Shown piece after piece: positions 8,041-17,126 of a DNA stretch of 64,000 nucleotides. The translations under genes were made by a program, and so were the position numbers. The DNA comes from Nitrospirillum viridazoti CBAmc (GTDB lineage: Bacteria; Pseudomonadota; Alphaproteobacteria; Azospirillales; Azospirillaceae). The stretch spans positions 970,001 to 1,034,000 of the forward strand of contig NZ_CP022112.1 of assembly GCF_000730165.1 (NCBI RefSeq). Reading direction: 5' to 3'. The notes beneath the pieces were generated by a model. It saw nothing but the letters and a program-made list of their open reading frames with translations, made no database searches and had not been told where the DNA came from. Each line of letters opens with the position of its first letter. Within the stretch, counting starts at the first letter, position 1.

Positions 8041-9335
8041 CCCGCATCCGCGTCGCCCTGGGCCTGAGCCTGGCCTTTCTTATCGTCCCCTTGGCTCAGG
8101 GCCAAACCCCACTGGCCGCCAAGGCACCCGATGGCAAAGGCAAGGTCCTCTACTACCGCAATCCCATGGGTTTGCCCGACACCTCGCCCGTGCCCAAGAA
8201 GGACGGCATGGGCATGGACTACCTGCCGGTCTACGCCGAGGGGGCGGAGCCCGCGGGCACGGTGCGCATCGCGCCCGGCAAGCTGCAGACCCTGGGCGTC
8301 AGGACGGCCCCGGTGGAAGAGATGCCGGCTCTGGTGGGATCGGTGCAGGCCACCGGCACCATCGCGCTGGATGAGCGGCACCAGGTGGTGGTGACCACCC
8401 GGGCGGAAGGCTGGGTGGAGAACTTGGTCGTAGCCGCCACCGGCGATGCCGTCCGCCGGGGTCAGATCCTGGCCCAGCTCTACGCCCCCGACCTGCTGAC
8501 GGCGGAGAAGGAATACCTGCTGGCCCTGTCCTTGGCCGCCGACGGCCATGCCGACATGGGTCATGGCCAGCCCGCCGATCTGGTGGCGGCCGCCCTGTCC
8601 CGCCTGCGCGCCCTGGACATTCCGGCGGAGGAGATCGCGCGCCTGCAACGCAGTGGCGAGGCCGCCCGCCAGATCGCGATCCGGGCGCCGGCGGATGGCG
8701 TGGTCATCGACAAGCCGGTGGTGACGGGCATGCGGGTGGCGCCGGGTGAGCCGCTGTACGGCTTGGCCGACCTGTCCACCGTCTGGCTGGTGGCGGAGGT
8801 CCCGGAACGGGAGGTGGGCCTGGTGCGGCCCGGCCAGATGGCCCACGCCACCCTGACGGCCTATCCCGGCCGCCGCTTCGACGGGGTGGTGGACTTCATC
8901 TACCCCGCCCTGTCGCGGGAGACGCGGACGGCACGGGTACGCATCATCCTGCCCAACCGCGACCGCGCCCTGCTGGCCGATATGTACGCCAGCGTGACCA
9001 TAGAAACGCCGCACGCCGGCGGCGACGGCCCCACCCTGCTGGTGGTTCCGGAGTCCGCCGTCCTGGACGGCGGCGCCCGACAGACGGTGCTGCTGGACCT
9101 GGGCGACGGCCGCTTCCAGCCGCGCGCCGTCCATCTGGGCGTACGGGGCGATGGCAAGGTGGAGGTGCGCGACGGCCTGCGGAAAGGTGATCGCGTGGTG
9201 GTCGGCGCCAATTTCCTGATCGACGCGGAAAGCAACCTGAAGGCCGCCCTGGAAGCCTTCACGACCGGCCCAACCGTCCCGTCGGACAGGGGCACCTCCA
9301 ACAGGGGCACCTCCAACGGGGGGGCCAAGCCATGA
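8037..9335 (+). CDS. cusB: Periplasmic adaptor of copper/silver RND pump
   Basis: This 432-residue membrane fusion protein has a signal peptide at about 1-22, then the heavy-metal-binding module YYRNPMGLPDTSPVPKKDGM with DYLPVY (residues ~38-64). That module distinguishes CusB-type adaptors for Cu(I)/Ag(I). Barrel-sandwich (lipoyl-like), helical hairpin and beta-barrel domains follow (VVVTTRAEGWVE, then VPEREVGLVRPGQ, then DRVVVGANFLIDAESNLK). It links the inner-membrane pump to the outer-membrane channel and may hand over metal. Near the C-terminus a short direct repeat encodes RGTSNRGTSNGG. It overlaps both neighbours by four bases. Confidence 0.9.
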   Translation: MTRIRVALGLSLAFLIVPLAQGQTPLAAKAPDGKGKVLYYRNPMGLPDTSPVPKKDGMGMDYLPVYAEGAEPAGTVRIAPGKLQTLGVRTAPVEEMPALVGSVQATGTIALDERHQVVVTTRAEGWVENLVVAATGDAVRRGQILAQLYAPDLLTAEKEYLLALSLAADGHADMGHGQPADLVAAALSRLRALDIPAEEIARLQRSGEAARQIAIRAPADGVVIDKPVVTGMRVAPGEPLYGLADLSTVWLVAEVPEREVGLVRPGQMAHATLTAYPGRRFDGVVDFIYPALSRETRTARVRIILPNRDRALLADMYASVTIETPHAGGDGPTLLVVPESAVLDGGARQTVLLDLGDGRFQPRAVHLGVRGDGKVEVRDGLRKGDRVVVGANFLIDAESNLKAALEAFTTGPTVPSDRGTSNRGTSNGGAKP

Positions 9336-12300
9336 TCGCCCGCCTCATCGACTGGTCGGCCGCCAACAAGGTGCTGGTGCTGGCGGCCACCCTGTTCATC
9401 GCCGCGCTGGGCGCCTGGTCCCTGCGGCATACGCCGCTGGATGCCCTACCCGACCTGTCCGACACGCAGGTCATCGTCTACACCGATTATCCCGGCCAGG
9501 CGCCGCAGGTGGTGGAGGACCAGGTGACCTACCCCCTGTCCACCGCCCTGCTGGCGGTGCCCCGCTCCAAGGTGGTGCGCGGCTTTTCCAACTTCGGCGT
9601 CTCCTTCGTCTATGTGGTGTTCGAGGAGGGGACGGATCTCTACTGGGCGCGCTCCCGCGTGCTGGAGTATCTGAACGTCGCGCAAAAACGGCTGCCAGCC
9701 GGCGCCACGCCCTCGCTGGGGCCGGACGCCACCGGTGTGGGCTGGGTCTACCAATATGTTGTCCAGGGTGCGGGCCGCACCCTGGCCGAACTGCGCAGCA
9801 TCCAGGATTGGCTGGTCCGCTACCAACTGGCCAAGGCCGATGGCGTGGCCGAGGTGGCCGCCTTGGGCGGGTTCGAGCGCCAGTACCAGGTGGTGGTCGA
9901 TCCCCGCAAGCTGCAAGCCTACGGCATTCCGCTGTCGGCGGTGTCGGACGCCGTTCGCGCCAGCAACCGCGATGTGGGCGGCCGCACGCTGGAGATGGCG
10001 GAGACCGAATACATGGTGCGCGGGCGGGGCTATCTGCGCGACGCCGGCGACCTGGAACGGGTGGTGCTGAAGGCGGATACCGCCGGGGCCGCCCCCGTGC
10101 TGCTGCGCGACGTGGCCCGGGTGGAACTGGGACCGGATGAGCGGCGCGGTATCGGCGAACTGGATGGCCAGGGTGAGGCCGTGGGGGGCATCGTGGTTAA
10201 GCGCGACGGTGCCGACGCCCTGACCACCATCGCCAGCGTCAAGCGGCGGCTGGCGGAACTGCTGCCGGCGTTGCCGGAGGGTGTGACCCTCAAGGCGGTG
10301 TACGACCGGTCCAACCTCATCGACCGGGCCATCGAGACGCTGAAACATACCTTGCTGGAGGAAAGCCTGATCGTGGCGGCGGTCTGCGTCGTCTTCCTGT
10401 TCCACGTGCGCAGCGCCCTGGTCGCCATCATCACCCTGCCCATCGGCATCCTGGCGGCCTTCGCGGTCATGCGGCCACTGGGCATCGGCGCCAACATCAT
10501 GAGCCTGGGCGGCATCGCCATCGCCCTGGGCGCCATGGTGGACGCCGCCATCGTCATGATCGAGAACGCGCACAAGCATGTGGAACGGCTGGCCCCGGGT
10601 GAGCCTCGGGGCCCCGCCCTGCTGGCGGCGGCGCGCGAGGTGGGCCCGTCGCTGTTCTTCAGCCTGCTGGTCATCGTTGCCTCCTTCCTGCCGGTGTTCG
10701 CGCTGGAGGCGCAGGAGGGGCGGCTGTTCAAGCCGCTGGCCTACACCAAGACCTTCGCCATGGCCGGCGGCGCCCTGCTGTCCGTCACCCTGGTGCCGGT
10801 GTTGATGCTGTTCTTCGTGCGCGGCCGCATCGTGCCGGAGGCGCGCAACCCCCTGAACCGCGCCCTGATCGCGGCCTATCGTCCGCTGATCACGCTGGTG
10901 CTGCGCTGGCCCAAGGTGACGGTGGTGGCGGCGATCCTGGCCCTGGCCGCCACGGCCTGGCCGGTGTCCCGCCTGGGCTCGGAATTCATGCCGGACTTGA
11001 ACGAGGGCACGCTGCTGTTCATGCCCGTCACCCTGCCCGGCATTTCCGTCACCAAGGCGGCGGAACTGCTGCAGACGCAGGACCGCATCCTGAAGTCGTT
11101 CCCCGAAGTGGCGTCCGTCTATGGCAAGGCGGGACGTGCCGCCTCCGCCACCGACCCCGCCCCGCTGGAGATGAGCGAAACGGTGGTATCCCTGAAGCCG
11201 CAGGCCGACTGGCGGCCGGGCCTGACCCTGGACGGCCTGGTGCGGGAGATGGACCAGGCCCTGCAATTGCCAGGGGTCAGCAACGCCTGGACCATGCCGA
11301 TCAAGGCCCGTATCGACATGCTGTCCACCGGCATCCGCACGCCGGTCGGCGTCAAGGTGTTCGGGCCCGACCTGGCGGTGCTGGAGCGGCTGACGACGGC
11401 GGTGGAGACGGCGGTGCGCGGCGTGCCCGGCACCACCAGCGCCTATGCCGAGCGCCTGGGCGGGGGCCATTACCTGGAGATCACCCCCGACCGCGACCGC
11501 ATCGCCCGCTATGGCCTGGGCATCGACGCGGTGCAGCAGGTGGTGGCCACGGCCCTGGGCGGGGAGACGGTGACCACGACGGTGGAGGGGCGGGAGCGGT
11601 ATGGCGTCATCGTCCGCTATCCCCGCGACCTGCGGGACAGTCCCCAGGCCATTGCCACTCAGGTTCTGGTGCCACTGCCCAATGGGGCCATGGTGCCGCT
11701 GGGCGACCTGGCCAGCGTGGCCCTCACCCAAGGCCCGCCGTCCATCCGCACCGAGAACGCGCAGTTGGTTGGCTATGTCTATGTCGACATGCATGGTCGC
11801 GACGTGGGCGGTTATGTGGCGGAAGCGGCGCGTGCCGTGGCGGCCAAGGTCAGCCTGCCACCGGGTTATCGCCTCGAATGGAGCGGACAGTTCGAGTATC
11901 TACAGCGGGCCAAGGCCAAGCTGGCTTTGGTCGTCCCCGCCACGCTGGGCGTCATCTTCATTCTGCTGTACCTGAACTTCGGACGCCTGGCTGAAACCCT
12001 GATCGTCATGCTGTCGGTGCCCTTCGCCCTGGTAGGCGGCGCTTGGTTGCTGTGGGCCCTGGGCTACAACATCAGCGTCGCGGTTGCCGTGGGGTTCATC
12101 GCCCTGGCCGGCGTGGCGGCTGAGACCGGGGTGGTGATGCTGATTTACCTGGACCACGCCTGGTCGGCCACCTTGGCCCAGCGGACGCGCGAGGGCGCCC
12201 CGGCAACACCCGCCGACCTGCGCGCCGCCATCCTGGAAGGAGCGGTGGAGCGGGTGCGGCCCAAGATGATGACCGTGGTGGCCATCATGGCCGGCCTGCT

Positions 12301-12448
12301 GCCCATCCTGTGGAGCACGGGCACGGGTTCCGAGGTCATGCGCCGCATCGCCGTGCCCATGGTGGGCGGCATGGTCTCCTCCACCGTCCTGACCTTGCTG
12401 GTGATCCCGGCGCTGTATGCTCTGGTGAAACGGCGGGCGGCCGGGTGA
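9332..12448 (+). CDS. cusA: Heavy-metal RND efflux pump, Cu(I)/Ag(I) type
   Basis: The 1038-residue length is normal for CzcA/CusA. It has N-terminal TM1, a large periplasmic loop, six TMs, a second loop and the final TMs. The key TM4 motif is GAMVDAAIVMIENAHKHVE near residue 400-418; its Asp carries protons, and the VDAA form with IENAHK matches the monovalent-metal CusA branch rather than the CzcA form. Met residues in the porter domain (for example MSETVVSL, MPIKARIDMLSTGIRTPVG) fit a Met-based metal path. It is the last gene of a three-gene operon exporting copper or silver across both membranes. Confidence 0.92.
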   Translation: MIARLIDWSAANKVLVLAATLFIAALGAWSLRHTPLDALPDLSDTQVIVYTDYPGQAPQVVEDQVTYPLSTALLAVPRSKVVRGFSNFGVSFVYVVFEEGTDLYWARSRVLEYLNVAQKRLPAGATPSLGPDATGVGWVYQYVVQGAGRTLAELRSIQDWLVRYQLAKADGVAEVAALGGFERQYQVVVDPRKLQAYGIPLSAVSDAVRASNRDVGGRTLEMAETEYMVRGRGYLRDAGDLERVVLKADTAGAAPVLLRDVARVELGPDERRGIGELDGQGEAVGGIVVKRDGADALTTIASVKRRLAELLPALPEGVTLKAVYDRSNLIDRAIETLKHTLLEESLIVAAVCVVFLFHVRSALVAIITLPIGILAAFAVMRPLGIGANIMSLGGIAIALGAMVDAAIVMIENAHKHVERLAPGEPRGPALLAAAREVGPSLFFSLLVIVASFLPVFALEAQEGRLFKPLAYTKTFAMAGGALLSVTLVPVLMLFFVRGRIVPEARNPLNRALIAAYRPLITLVLRWPKVTVVAAILALAATAWPVSRLGSEFMPDLNEGTLLFMPVTLPGISVTKAAELLQTQDRILKSFPEVASVYGKAGRAASATDPAPLEMSETVVSLKPQADWRPGLTLDGLVREMDQALQLPGVSNAWTMPIKARIDMLSTGIRTPVGVKVFGPDLAVLERLTTAVETAVRGVPGTTSAYAERLGGGHYLEITPDRDRIARYGLGIDAVQQVVATALGGETVTTTVEGRERYGVIVRYPRDLRDSPQAIATQVLVPLPNGAMVPLGDLASVALTQGPPSIRTENAQLVGYVYVDMHGRDVGGYVAEAARAVAAKVSLPPGYRLEWSGQFEYLQRAKAKLALVVPATLGVIFILLYLNFGRLAETLIVMLSVPFALVGGAWLLWALGYNISVAVAVGFIALAGVAAETGVVMLIYLDHAWSATLAQRTREGAPATPADLRAAILEGAVERVRPKMMTVVAIMAGLLPILWSTGTGSEVMRRIAVPMVGGMVSSTVLTLLVIPALYALVKRRAAG

Positions 12449-12486
12449 CGGCGGCTGGGGGCAAGGACCGCCCGCGTCCCCGGGAT

Positions 12487-12525
12487 TCCGACCACGGCTG
12501 ATCGCAGAGAGCACCCGTGGTCGGA
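12487..12525 (+). terminator. Stem-loop downstream of cusA
   Basis: An 11-base perfect inverted repeat (12487-12497 with 12515-12525, TCCGACCACGG type) has a 17-base loop and starts 39 bases after the cusA stop. No clear T-run follows, so it may be a Rho-assisted terminator or an mRNA-stabilising 3' structure. Confidence 0.45.
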
Positions 12526-12576
12526 TCGCCCACCAGGCGCGCGACGAATTTACGCCCCAATAGCGTTGCGGACTAT

Positions 12577-12810
12577 CTAGGAGCGACGGGCAAACAGCTG
12601 GCGGAACAGCTCCTCGGCGCGCCGCGCACCAACCTCCGTGAACACCACGGATTTCGTCTTGCCGATTGGATCGGAGATGAACCCCTTCGCGTGAAGCCGG
12701 TTCATCGCCTCCCAGTCGAATGTCTTCCAGGTCCGTCCCTCATCATGCAGCCCCAGGTGCAGTAGCGCCAGGACCGCCTCGTCGATGCGGTCGGTGTCGA
12801 TGTCATCCAT
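12577..12810 (-). CDS. DUF6429-like small protein
   Basis: This 77-residue protein starts at the ATG at 12810. The sequence MDDIDTDRIDEAVLALLHLG followed by KTFDWEAMNRLHAKGFISDP resembles the small helical protein family I know as DUF6429, often found next to transposases in proteobacteria. No catalytic motif is visible. The frame extends upstream to 12897, but those residues are not family-like. It sits between the cus operon and IS701. Function unknown. Confidence 0.6.
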   Translation of the reverse strand: MDDIDTDRIDEAVLALLHLGLHDEGRTWKTFDWEAMNRLHAKGFISDPIGKTKSVVFTEVGARRAEELFRQLFARRS

Positions 12811-12900
12811 GATGCATATTCTGATCAAGCTGGCCGATGGCCGGTCGAAGCGAACGAAGCACAACATCCCCACGCCGCCGGGGGGCCCCATCCGCACTAG

Positions 12901-14400
12901 TTCTACTGTGTCATAAGTAGCGCATTTGATGGCAGCATGGACATCGCGGGAGTGTTTTGGCGAGAGCCCGTGCGATGGTTATGCGCATGGTGGCGATGGA
13001 GGTCGGAACGTGGCGCTCAGGCCGAGGGGGTGGAGCCCCTGGGTCTGTAAGTTTTGGGAAGGTCAGGCGCCTTGAGGCTCCTGGTTTGAGCAGAAGCTGA
13101 GGGGGGAATCGCGGCCCGTTCTCGGAGCAGGAATCCATAGGCGGCGATGCAGAGGGTGGCGTGGTGGTGGAATCCGCGCCATCCCCGGCCCTCATAGTGA
13201 TCGAGGCCGAGTTCCTGCTTAAGTTCAAGATAGTCGCGCTCAATGCGCCAGCGCAGCTTGGCGGTATCGACCAAGTCCGGCAGCGCCGTCGCTTCCGGCA
13301 GGGTGGACAGCCAATATTTGGTAGGCTCTTGCTCGTCTTCCGGCCATTCGATGAGCAGCCACTCCGCCGGCCGCAGTTCGGCCCGCTCATTGTCCCGGTG
13401 GGCGGGACGGACGCGGACGGCAGCGAAGCGGGAAGTGAGCGGGGCGTTGGTGCCTTCGCGCCAGGTGACGGTGCGCCACGCTTCTGGCGCCAGGCTGGTG
13501 GCCAGTGCCTTCGCCGATGTCGGTTCATGTCCCGGAGCGCGACGCAGCAGCTTCGGTGGCCGCCCCTTGCCGCTCCAGGGCTTGGGCGGCAACGGCACCA
13601 CACCGGGCGGCCAGACGGTGATGTTGGATTGGACGCCGGCGACATAGGTGAGGCCCAACGCGCTGATCCCATCCCGTAGAGCGGTGTCGTTGCCATAGCC
13701 CGCATCCATGAGCACCACCCCGGGGGGCAGTCCCGCTGCCACAGCAGCACGGGCCTGGTCCAGGGCGATGGCGGGCTTGGTCTGGAAGCTGACGGTATCG
13801 GGAACGCCAGCCTTGGCCCGTAGCGTCGGGTCGTTGGCCCAGGCTTCGGGCAGATAGAGTTGGAAAGCGACGGGAAGGCTGGCGTGGTCGGAGGCCACCG
13901 ACAGCGAGACGGCGACCTGGCAATTGTCCTGCTTGCCCAACTGGCCGCAGTATTGCCGCGCCACGCCGACGGAGTGGCGGCCCTTCTTGGGCATGCCCGT
14001 GTCGTCGATGATCCAGGCTCGGATCGGTCCATGGGCTTGCAGCACCGGCAACACCAGGTCACGCACCGCGCCCAGCACCACCGCGTCATCCCAGGCCGCT
14101 TTGGCGACGAAGTGATGCAGGGACTGGTGCGCCGCCCCAACCCGGCCAGGCTCCACCCGGGCCGCCATCGGCTCCACGCTCTTGCGCTCGCCCGGAAGCA
14201 TCAGCCCGGTGCAGTAAGCCCGGAATGGGGCAACTCGATCCACGTGACCCAGCGCTGAGGCCAAGTGCTCGACATAGGTCGCAAAACGGCCTTCGCCGCT
14301 GCCTTCTCCCGCAGAAAAATCCATGTCGCCCTCGAACAGAACATGAATCTCCCTTATACTTTCTACCTCATTTTATCGCTATGTTTATGACACAGTAGAA
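12901..14400 (-). mobile_element. IS701-family insertion sequence, apparently complete
   Basis: The element is 1500 bp, with perfect 16-base terminal inverted repeats at 12901-12916 and 14385-14400. Both ends are flanked by CTAG (12897-12900 and 14401-14404), the 4-base target typical of IS701-family insertion. It carries a single full-length transposase gene on the minus strand. Perfect ends, duplicated target and intact gene suggest a recent insertion. Confidence 0.88.
13017..14324 (-). CDS. IS701-family DDE transposase
   Basis: This 435-residue protein matches the IS701 family: AWIIDDTGMPKKGRHSVGVA around the first catalytic Asp (residue ~107), then VVLMDAGYGND with the second Asp near 206, and the C-terminal LRWRIERDYLELKQELGLDH, then YEGRGWRGFHHH, with the catalytic Glu. 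The Pro-rich tail is usual. The start at 14324 lies 61 bases inside the right repeat. An alternative minus frame at 12911-14140 is a GC-driven shadow. No frameshift or stop is seen, so the enzyme should be active. Confidence 0.9.
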   Translation of the reverse strand: MDFSAGEGSGEGRFATYVEHLASALGHVDRVAPFRAYCTGLMLPGERKSVEPMAARVEPGRVGAAHQSLHHFVAKAAWDDAVVLGAVRDLVLPVLQAHGPIRAWIIDDTGMPKKGRHSVGVARQYCGQLGKQDNCQVAVSLSVASDHASLPVAFQLYLPEAWANDPTLRAKAGVPDTVSFQTKPAIALDQARAAVAAGLPPGVVLMDAGYGNDTALRDGISALGLTYVAGVQSNITVWPPGVVPLPPKPWSGKGRPPKLLRRAPGHEPTSAKALATSLAPEAWRTVTWREGTNAPLTSRFAAVRVRPAHRDNERAELRPAEWLLIEWPEDEQEPTKYWLSTLPEATALPDLVDTAKLRWRIERDYLELKQELGLDHYEGRGWRGFHHHATLCIAAYGFLLRERAAIPPSASAQTRSLKAPDLPKTYRPRGSTPSA

Positions 14401-14605
14401 CTAGGGACGTTGATCCGGCGGTCCGGACAGAACGGATCTACGGTCCTAACATCCGCAACCAGCAGGATTGTTATCACTCCGGTCACCGGCGTCAGTTCAA
14501 AATAATACGGACCGACTATGACTTCGGCTTGGTTTCGGTTTTGCGTCGTCGTTTCGCTCCCTGCATCGTACCCTTAAGGCATCGCACTTATCGAGCAGGT
14601 GTAAC

Positions 14606-15706
14606 ATGGCCGGCTACCAGTTCATCCATCTACAGACACATCCGTTGGTCCGCTCGACAATGGCTGGACCGGACGCGACACGCCCCGTCGATGAGATTAT
14701 GGCCGAGGCGTTTCGATTGCCAGGCAGCTGCGAACATGTTGCTTCTCGCCAGCTACCACGCGTTCAAGGCGTCCCGATAGATGCACTCATAGATGAACTG
14801 GGGCGTCGTGTTCAGGAAGCGGGCCGCATTTCCGGCAGGGCAATCAGAAAAGACCGGAGGGTCCTTGTATCTATGGTGACTAGCCATCCGACCCCAACAC
14901 ATCAGATTGAAGAAGAAACGTTTGATAATTGGGCAAAATCTTCCATCAACTGGGCTCGGTCATGGGCCAAAGCACACCACCTTGACTTCTTCACTGCCGT
15001 TCATCATCGAGACGAAGCCTATCCACATTTGCATATTTATTTCCTGCCACGCCCTGATAATGGCATGAAAGCGGATAATTGCCATCCGGGAAAGGTCGCG
15101 AAAAAAATGGCGGAGGGCCAAGCCCGAAACACGGGCTTGAGCGGGAAAGACGTTACCCGAGCCGGCAACAAGGCCTACAAGGCTGCCATGGTCGAGTTCC
15201 AGGACGAATATTGGGAAAAGGTGAGCCTGGACGCCGGCCTCACGCGCACGGGGCCCCGACGGAAGCGCCTCAGTCGTGGTGACTGGCAGCGTGAAAAGGC
15301 TAGCGCGACGCGCTTGGCCCGAGCCCGCCGTGATGCGGAGGCCCTCGCTGATCGGCAAGCTGCGTTGGAGGCGAGGACGCAGGTCTTGGAGGAGCGGGAG
15401 AGCGCCCTCGATCAGCAAGTGATCCAGATGCAGGCCTGGACAGCCAGTCGGGAAGAGGCCCTCGATACGGGCTGTGTCGCGGTTAAATATGCCCTTGAAG
15501 CGTTGGCGGATCAGCTTCCGGCTGAAGTGGCCGACAACATCAAGCGGTTCTTGAACCAAGCGGAAGGCATCGTGGCGGCGGCTGCAGTGATCAACGCCAT
15601 GAGTTTGCGGCGAGCCGAGGCAACGTGTGCCAGCGATAACGCCGCGTATTCTGGATTAGAAATGGATCGACGCTCTTCGTTCAATTCACTGCCAGGGCAA
15701 ACGTGA
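14606..15706 (+). CDS. MobV-type relaxase (Mob/Pre family)
   Basis: This 366-residue protein begins MAGYQFIHLQTH, the conserved first motif of Mob/Pre proteins. It has HHRDEAYPHLHIYFLP at residues 133-148, the HxDExxPHxH metal-binding motif of MobV relaxases. These enzymes nick plasmid or ICE DNA at oriT and start conjugative mobilisation. Residues ~230-290 form a coiled coil rich in Ala/Arg/Glu. No classic catalytic Tyr was assigned. The gene is alone, without coupling or replication genes, so this is probably a leftover of a mobilisable element. A hairpin array follows at 15848-15961. Confidence 0.75.
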   Translation: MAGYQFIHLQTHPLVRSTMAGPDATRPVDEIMAEAFRLPGSCEHVASRQLPRVQGVPIDALIDELGRRVQEAGRISGRAIRKDRRVLVSMVTSHPTPTHQIEEETFDNWAKSSINWARSWAKAHHLDFFTAVHHRDEAYPHLHIYFLPRPDNGMKADNCHPGKVAKKMAEGQARNTGLSGKDVTRAGNKAYKAAMVEFQDEYWEKVSLDAGLTRTGPRRKRLSRGDWQREKASATRLARARRDAEALADRQAALEARTQVLEERESALDQQVIQMQAWTASREEALDTGCVAVKYALEALADQLPAEVADNIKRFLNQAEGIVAAAAVINAMSLRRAEATCASDNAAYSGLEMDRRSSFNSLPGQT

Positions 15707-15847
15707 GCCATCGCCTTAGCATGAGCTTCGATGGTCGATCTCGCCTGAACTGATGGTGAGCCCCTTGGGGAAAAGGGCAGCCATAATGGCGGGAGGTTAT
15801 TATGGCACGGAGCCTATGGCGGCTACCCATGCGTCGGGCAAAAGTTT

Positions 15848-15961
15848 TGAACCGTTCCGACCTTGTTGGAACGGTTCAGAACTTGTTTGAACACTTTCAA
15901 CAAAGTGCGAACAATTCGGACTTTCTCCGAAAAAGTTCGGATTGTTCCGAATTTGTCGGAA
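15848..15961. repeat. Array of four small perfect stem-loops after the relaxase
   Basis: Four consecutive inverted repeats occur in 114 bases. At 15848-15878 there is an 11-bp stem with a 9-base loop. At 15892-15907 a 6-bp CACTTT/AAAGTG stem has a CAAC loop. At 15926-15941 a 6-bp TCCGAA/TTCGGA stem has an AAAG loop. At 15945-15961 a 6-bp TTCCGA/TCGGAA stem has a 5-base loop. The last two share the same core. Short open frames cross it on both strands, but they follow the repeat pattern rather than any protein family. It could be an oriT, a replication-control region or an operator array. Confidence 0.6.
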
Positions 15962-16084
15962 TAAGTTGGAAAATGTCAGAACGCGTATGCGCGTCCACAC
16001 CAACGAGCGCTGACGGCGACTCTCGGTAAGGGGATTCCCATCGGGCTGATTTCTGAATCACCAGAGCAAGCGCAGAGGAAGCTT

Positions 16085-16375
16085 GCTATAGGTTCGGCAG
16101 TCGCGGTTCGTTCGGATTATTCAGCAGCGGCTCTGCGCCAATTGGCCCGCCGGTGCGGCGATACCGATCAGGTTCGGCGGTTGTTGGCCTTGGCGCAGAT
16201 CCTCAACGGCCGGAGCCGGGGTGAAGCGGCCAGGCAGTCGAACGGCAGTGCGGAAACCTGGGCGTTGTGAACGGCCTTCGAGGCCGGGCCGATTATGAAG
16301 ACCGGACTGCGCGGACCTCCATCTTGGCTGGGGCGTCGTCCCGAGGCCGGATACGTTGAAGCAGACTGATCAAGG
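16085..16375 (+). pseudogene. IS630-family transposase, N-terminal fragment
   Basis: Reading from 16085, the frame gives LAIGSAVAVRSDYSAAALRQ, then LARRCGDTDQVRRLLALAQ, then GRSRGEAARQSNG. This is the N-terminal helix-turn-helix of IS630-type transposases (family pattern DYSAAxLRxLAxR...RRLLALA...EAA). A TGA at 16267-16269 interrupts it at the point where the family has an Asp-Trp-Val segment, and what follows (FEAGPIMKTGL) fits the next family segment. The rest of the transposase is absent here. The fragment at 19621-20108 on the same strand may be the other end of the same ancestral copy. Confidence 0.65.
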
Positions 16376-16518
16376 CTGGATCGTTAAACCACCTGTGGAC
16401 GGGGCGGGCCATAAGTTCACACACAGACCACAGGATGGCGACCTCAAGGCCTTAGCCAGAGTGGACCTGCTCCTCCCGTTTGGTTCGCGTAATCTAACCT
16501 CGCCTTGGCCGATGGGCC

Positions 16519-16917
16519 CTACCAGAGAATTTTCCGGATCATGCAACTCGTCTGCCCATAACCGCCGAAGTTGCTGATGGCGCCTGAGGTGTCCCATGCT
16601 ACTTCGACGGGCTGGTTGGTGCTCTTCGACGTCAGGAAAATGGCAAGCGCCTTTTGCGGATCCACATCCCCGCCGCTTTTAACGTAGAAATAGGAATAGG
16701 GCCCCCACACGCAGGCAGCGGGAACGCCCGTCGGCTGGCCGGAAACGCGAATCCACAGTTGGTCACCTCCTATTGATGTGAAGCCGGTCATGATGTTCTG
16801 TATGGTCATAATCGCTGATCCTTCCACGGCCTTGGCCGGCGACGTACCGACCACGACAGCAAGCGCCGCCGGAAGACAGGACAAGGCAATTTTAACAACC
16901 TTCGCAAGCATTCCCAT
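16519..16917 (-). CDS. Small secreted two-cysteine protein (family member 1)
   Basis: The ATG at 16917 gives 132 residues; an alternative ATG at 16911 is better spaced from AAAGGG, and a GTG at 16935 is also possible. The signal peptide (AKVVKIALSCLPAALAVVVG) ends near AKA. The mature ~100 residues contain WIRVSGQPTG, Cys in AACVWGPYS, a DPQKALAIFLTSKS helix and a second Cys in QTSCMIRK close to the C-terminus. The same plan (signal, beta strand, Cys, helix, beta strand, Cys, beta strand) occurs at 20505, 33268, 33982 and 34858. It is probably periplasmic or secreted with one disulfide. Function unknown. Confidence 0.65.
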   Translation of the reverse strand: MGMLAKVVKIALSCLPAALAVVVGTSPAKAVEGSAIMTIQNIMTGFTSIGGDQLWIRVSGQPTGVPAACVWGPYSYFYVKSGGDVDPQKALAIFLTSKSTNQPVEVAWDTSGAISNFGGYGQTSCMIRKILW

Positions 16918-17126
16918 ATCCCTTTTGGAAGACACCTCTAATTTTACTTTATGGCGCAGAGAACTCAGAATTGCACGTTAAAATATTTTCGCCTTGACAA
17001 TACTTCACCCTCACTCACCGTTGATAATGGCTCTGTCACGACCCACTCGCCCAGCGCCGGACGTTCCTGTCAGTGGCGGATGAATACTCCCCAGAAGTTG
17101 GAGTGCGCCCCTTGGGGTGGACAGCT

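Noticed and set aside
9446-11794. 782-codon minus-strand open frame opposite cusA
   Set aside because: It is a shadow of the high-GC cusA codons, dominated by Gln/His/Gly/Arg. CusA has full family motifs in the plus frame.
12911-14140. 409-codon second minus-strand frame in IS701
   Set aside because: Ser/Pro/Arg-rich alternative frame of the transposase gene; the frame at 13017-14324 has the DDE motifs.
14405-14605. Possible oriT upstream of the MobV gene
   Set aside because: Only a weak direct repeat around the CTTAAGG core near 14575 was seen; no stem-loop like known MobV origins.
15802-16029. 75-codon frame (and a 67-codon minus frame) across the hairpin array
   Set aside because: Both strands are open with equally odd sequence, and the pattern follows the inverted repeats; no family or ribosome site.
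16993-17022. TTGACA and TGATAAT-like boxes left of the IS3 element
   Set aside because: The spacing is about 22 bases, too long for a normal sigma-70 promoter, and no gene follows before the IS end.
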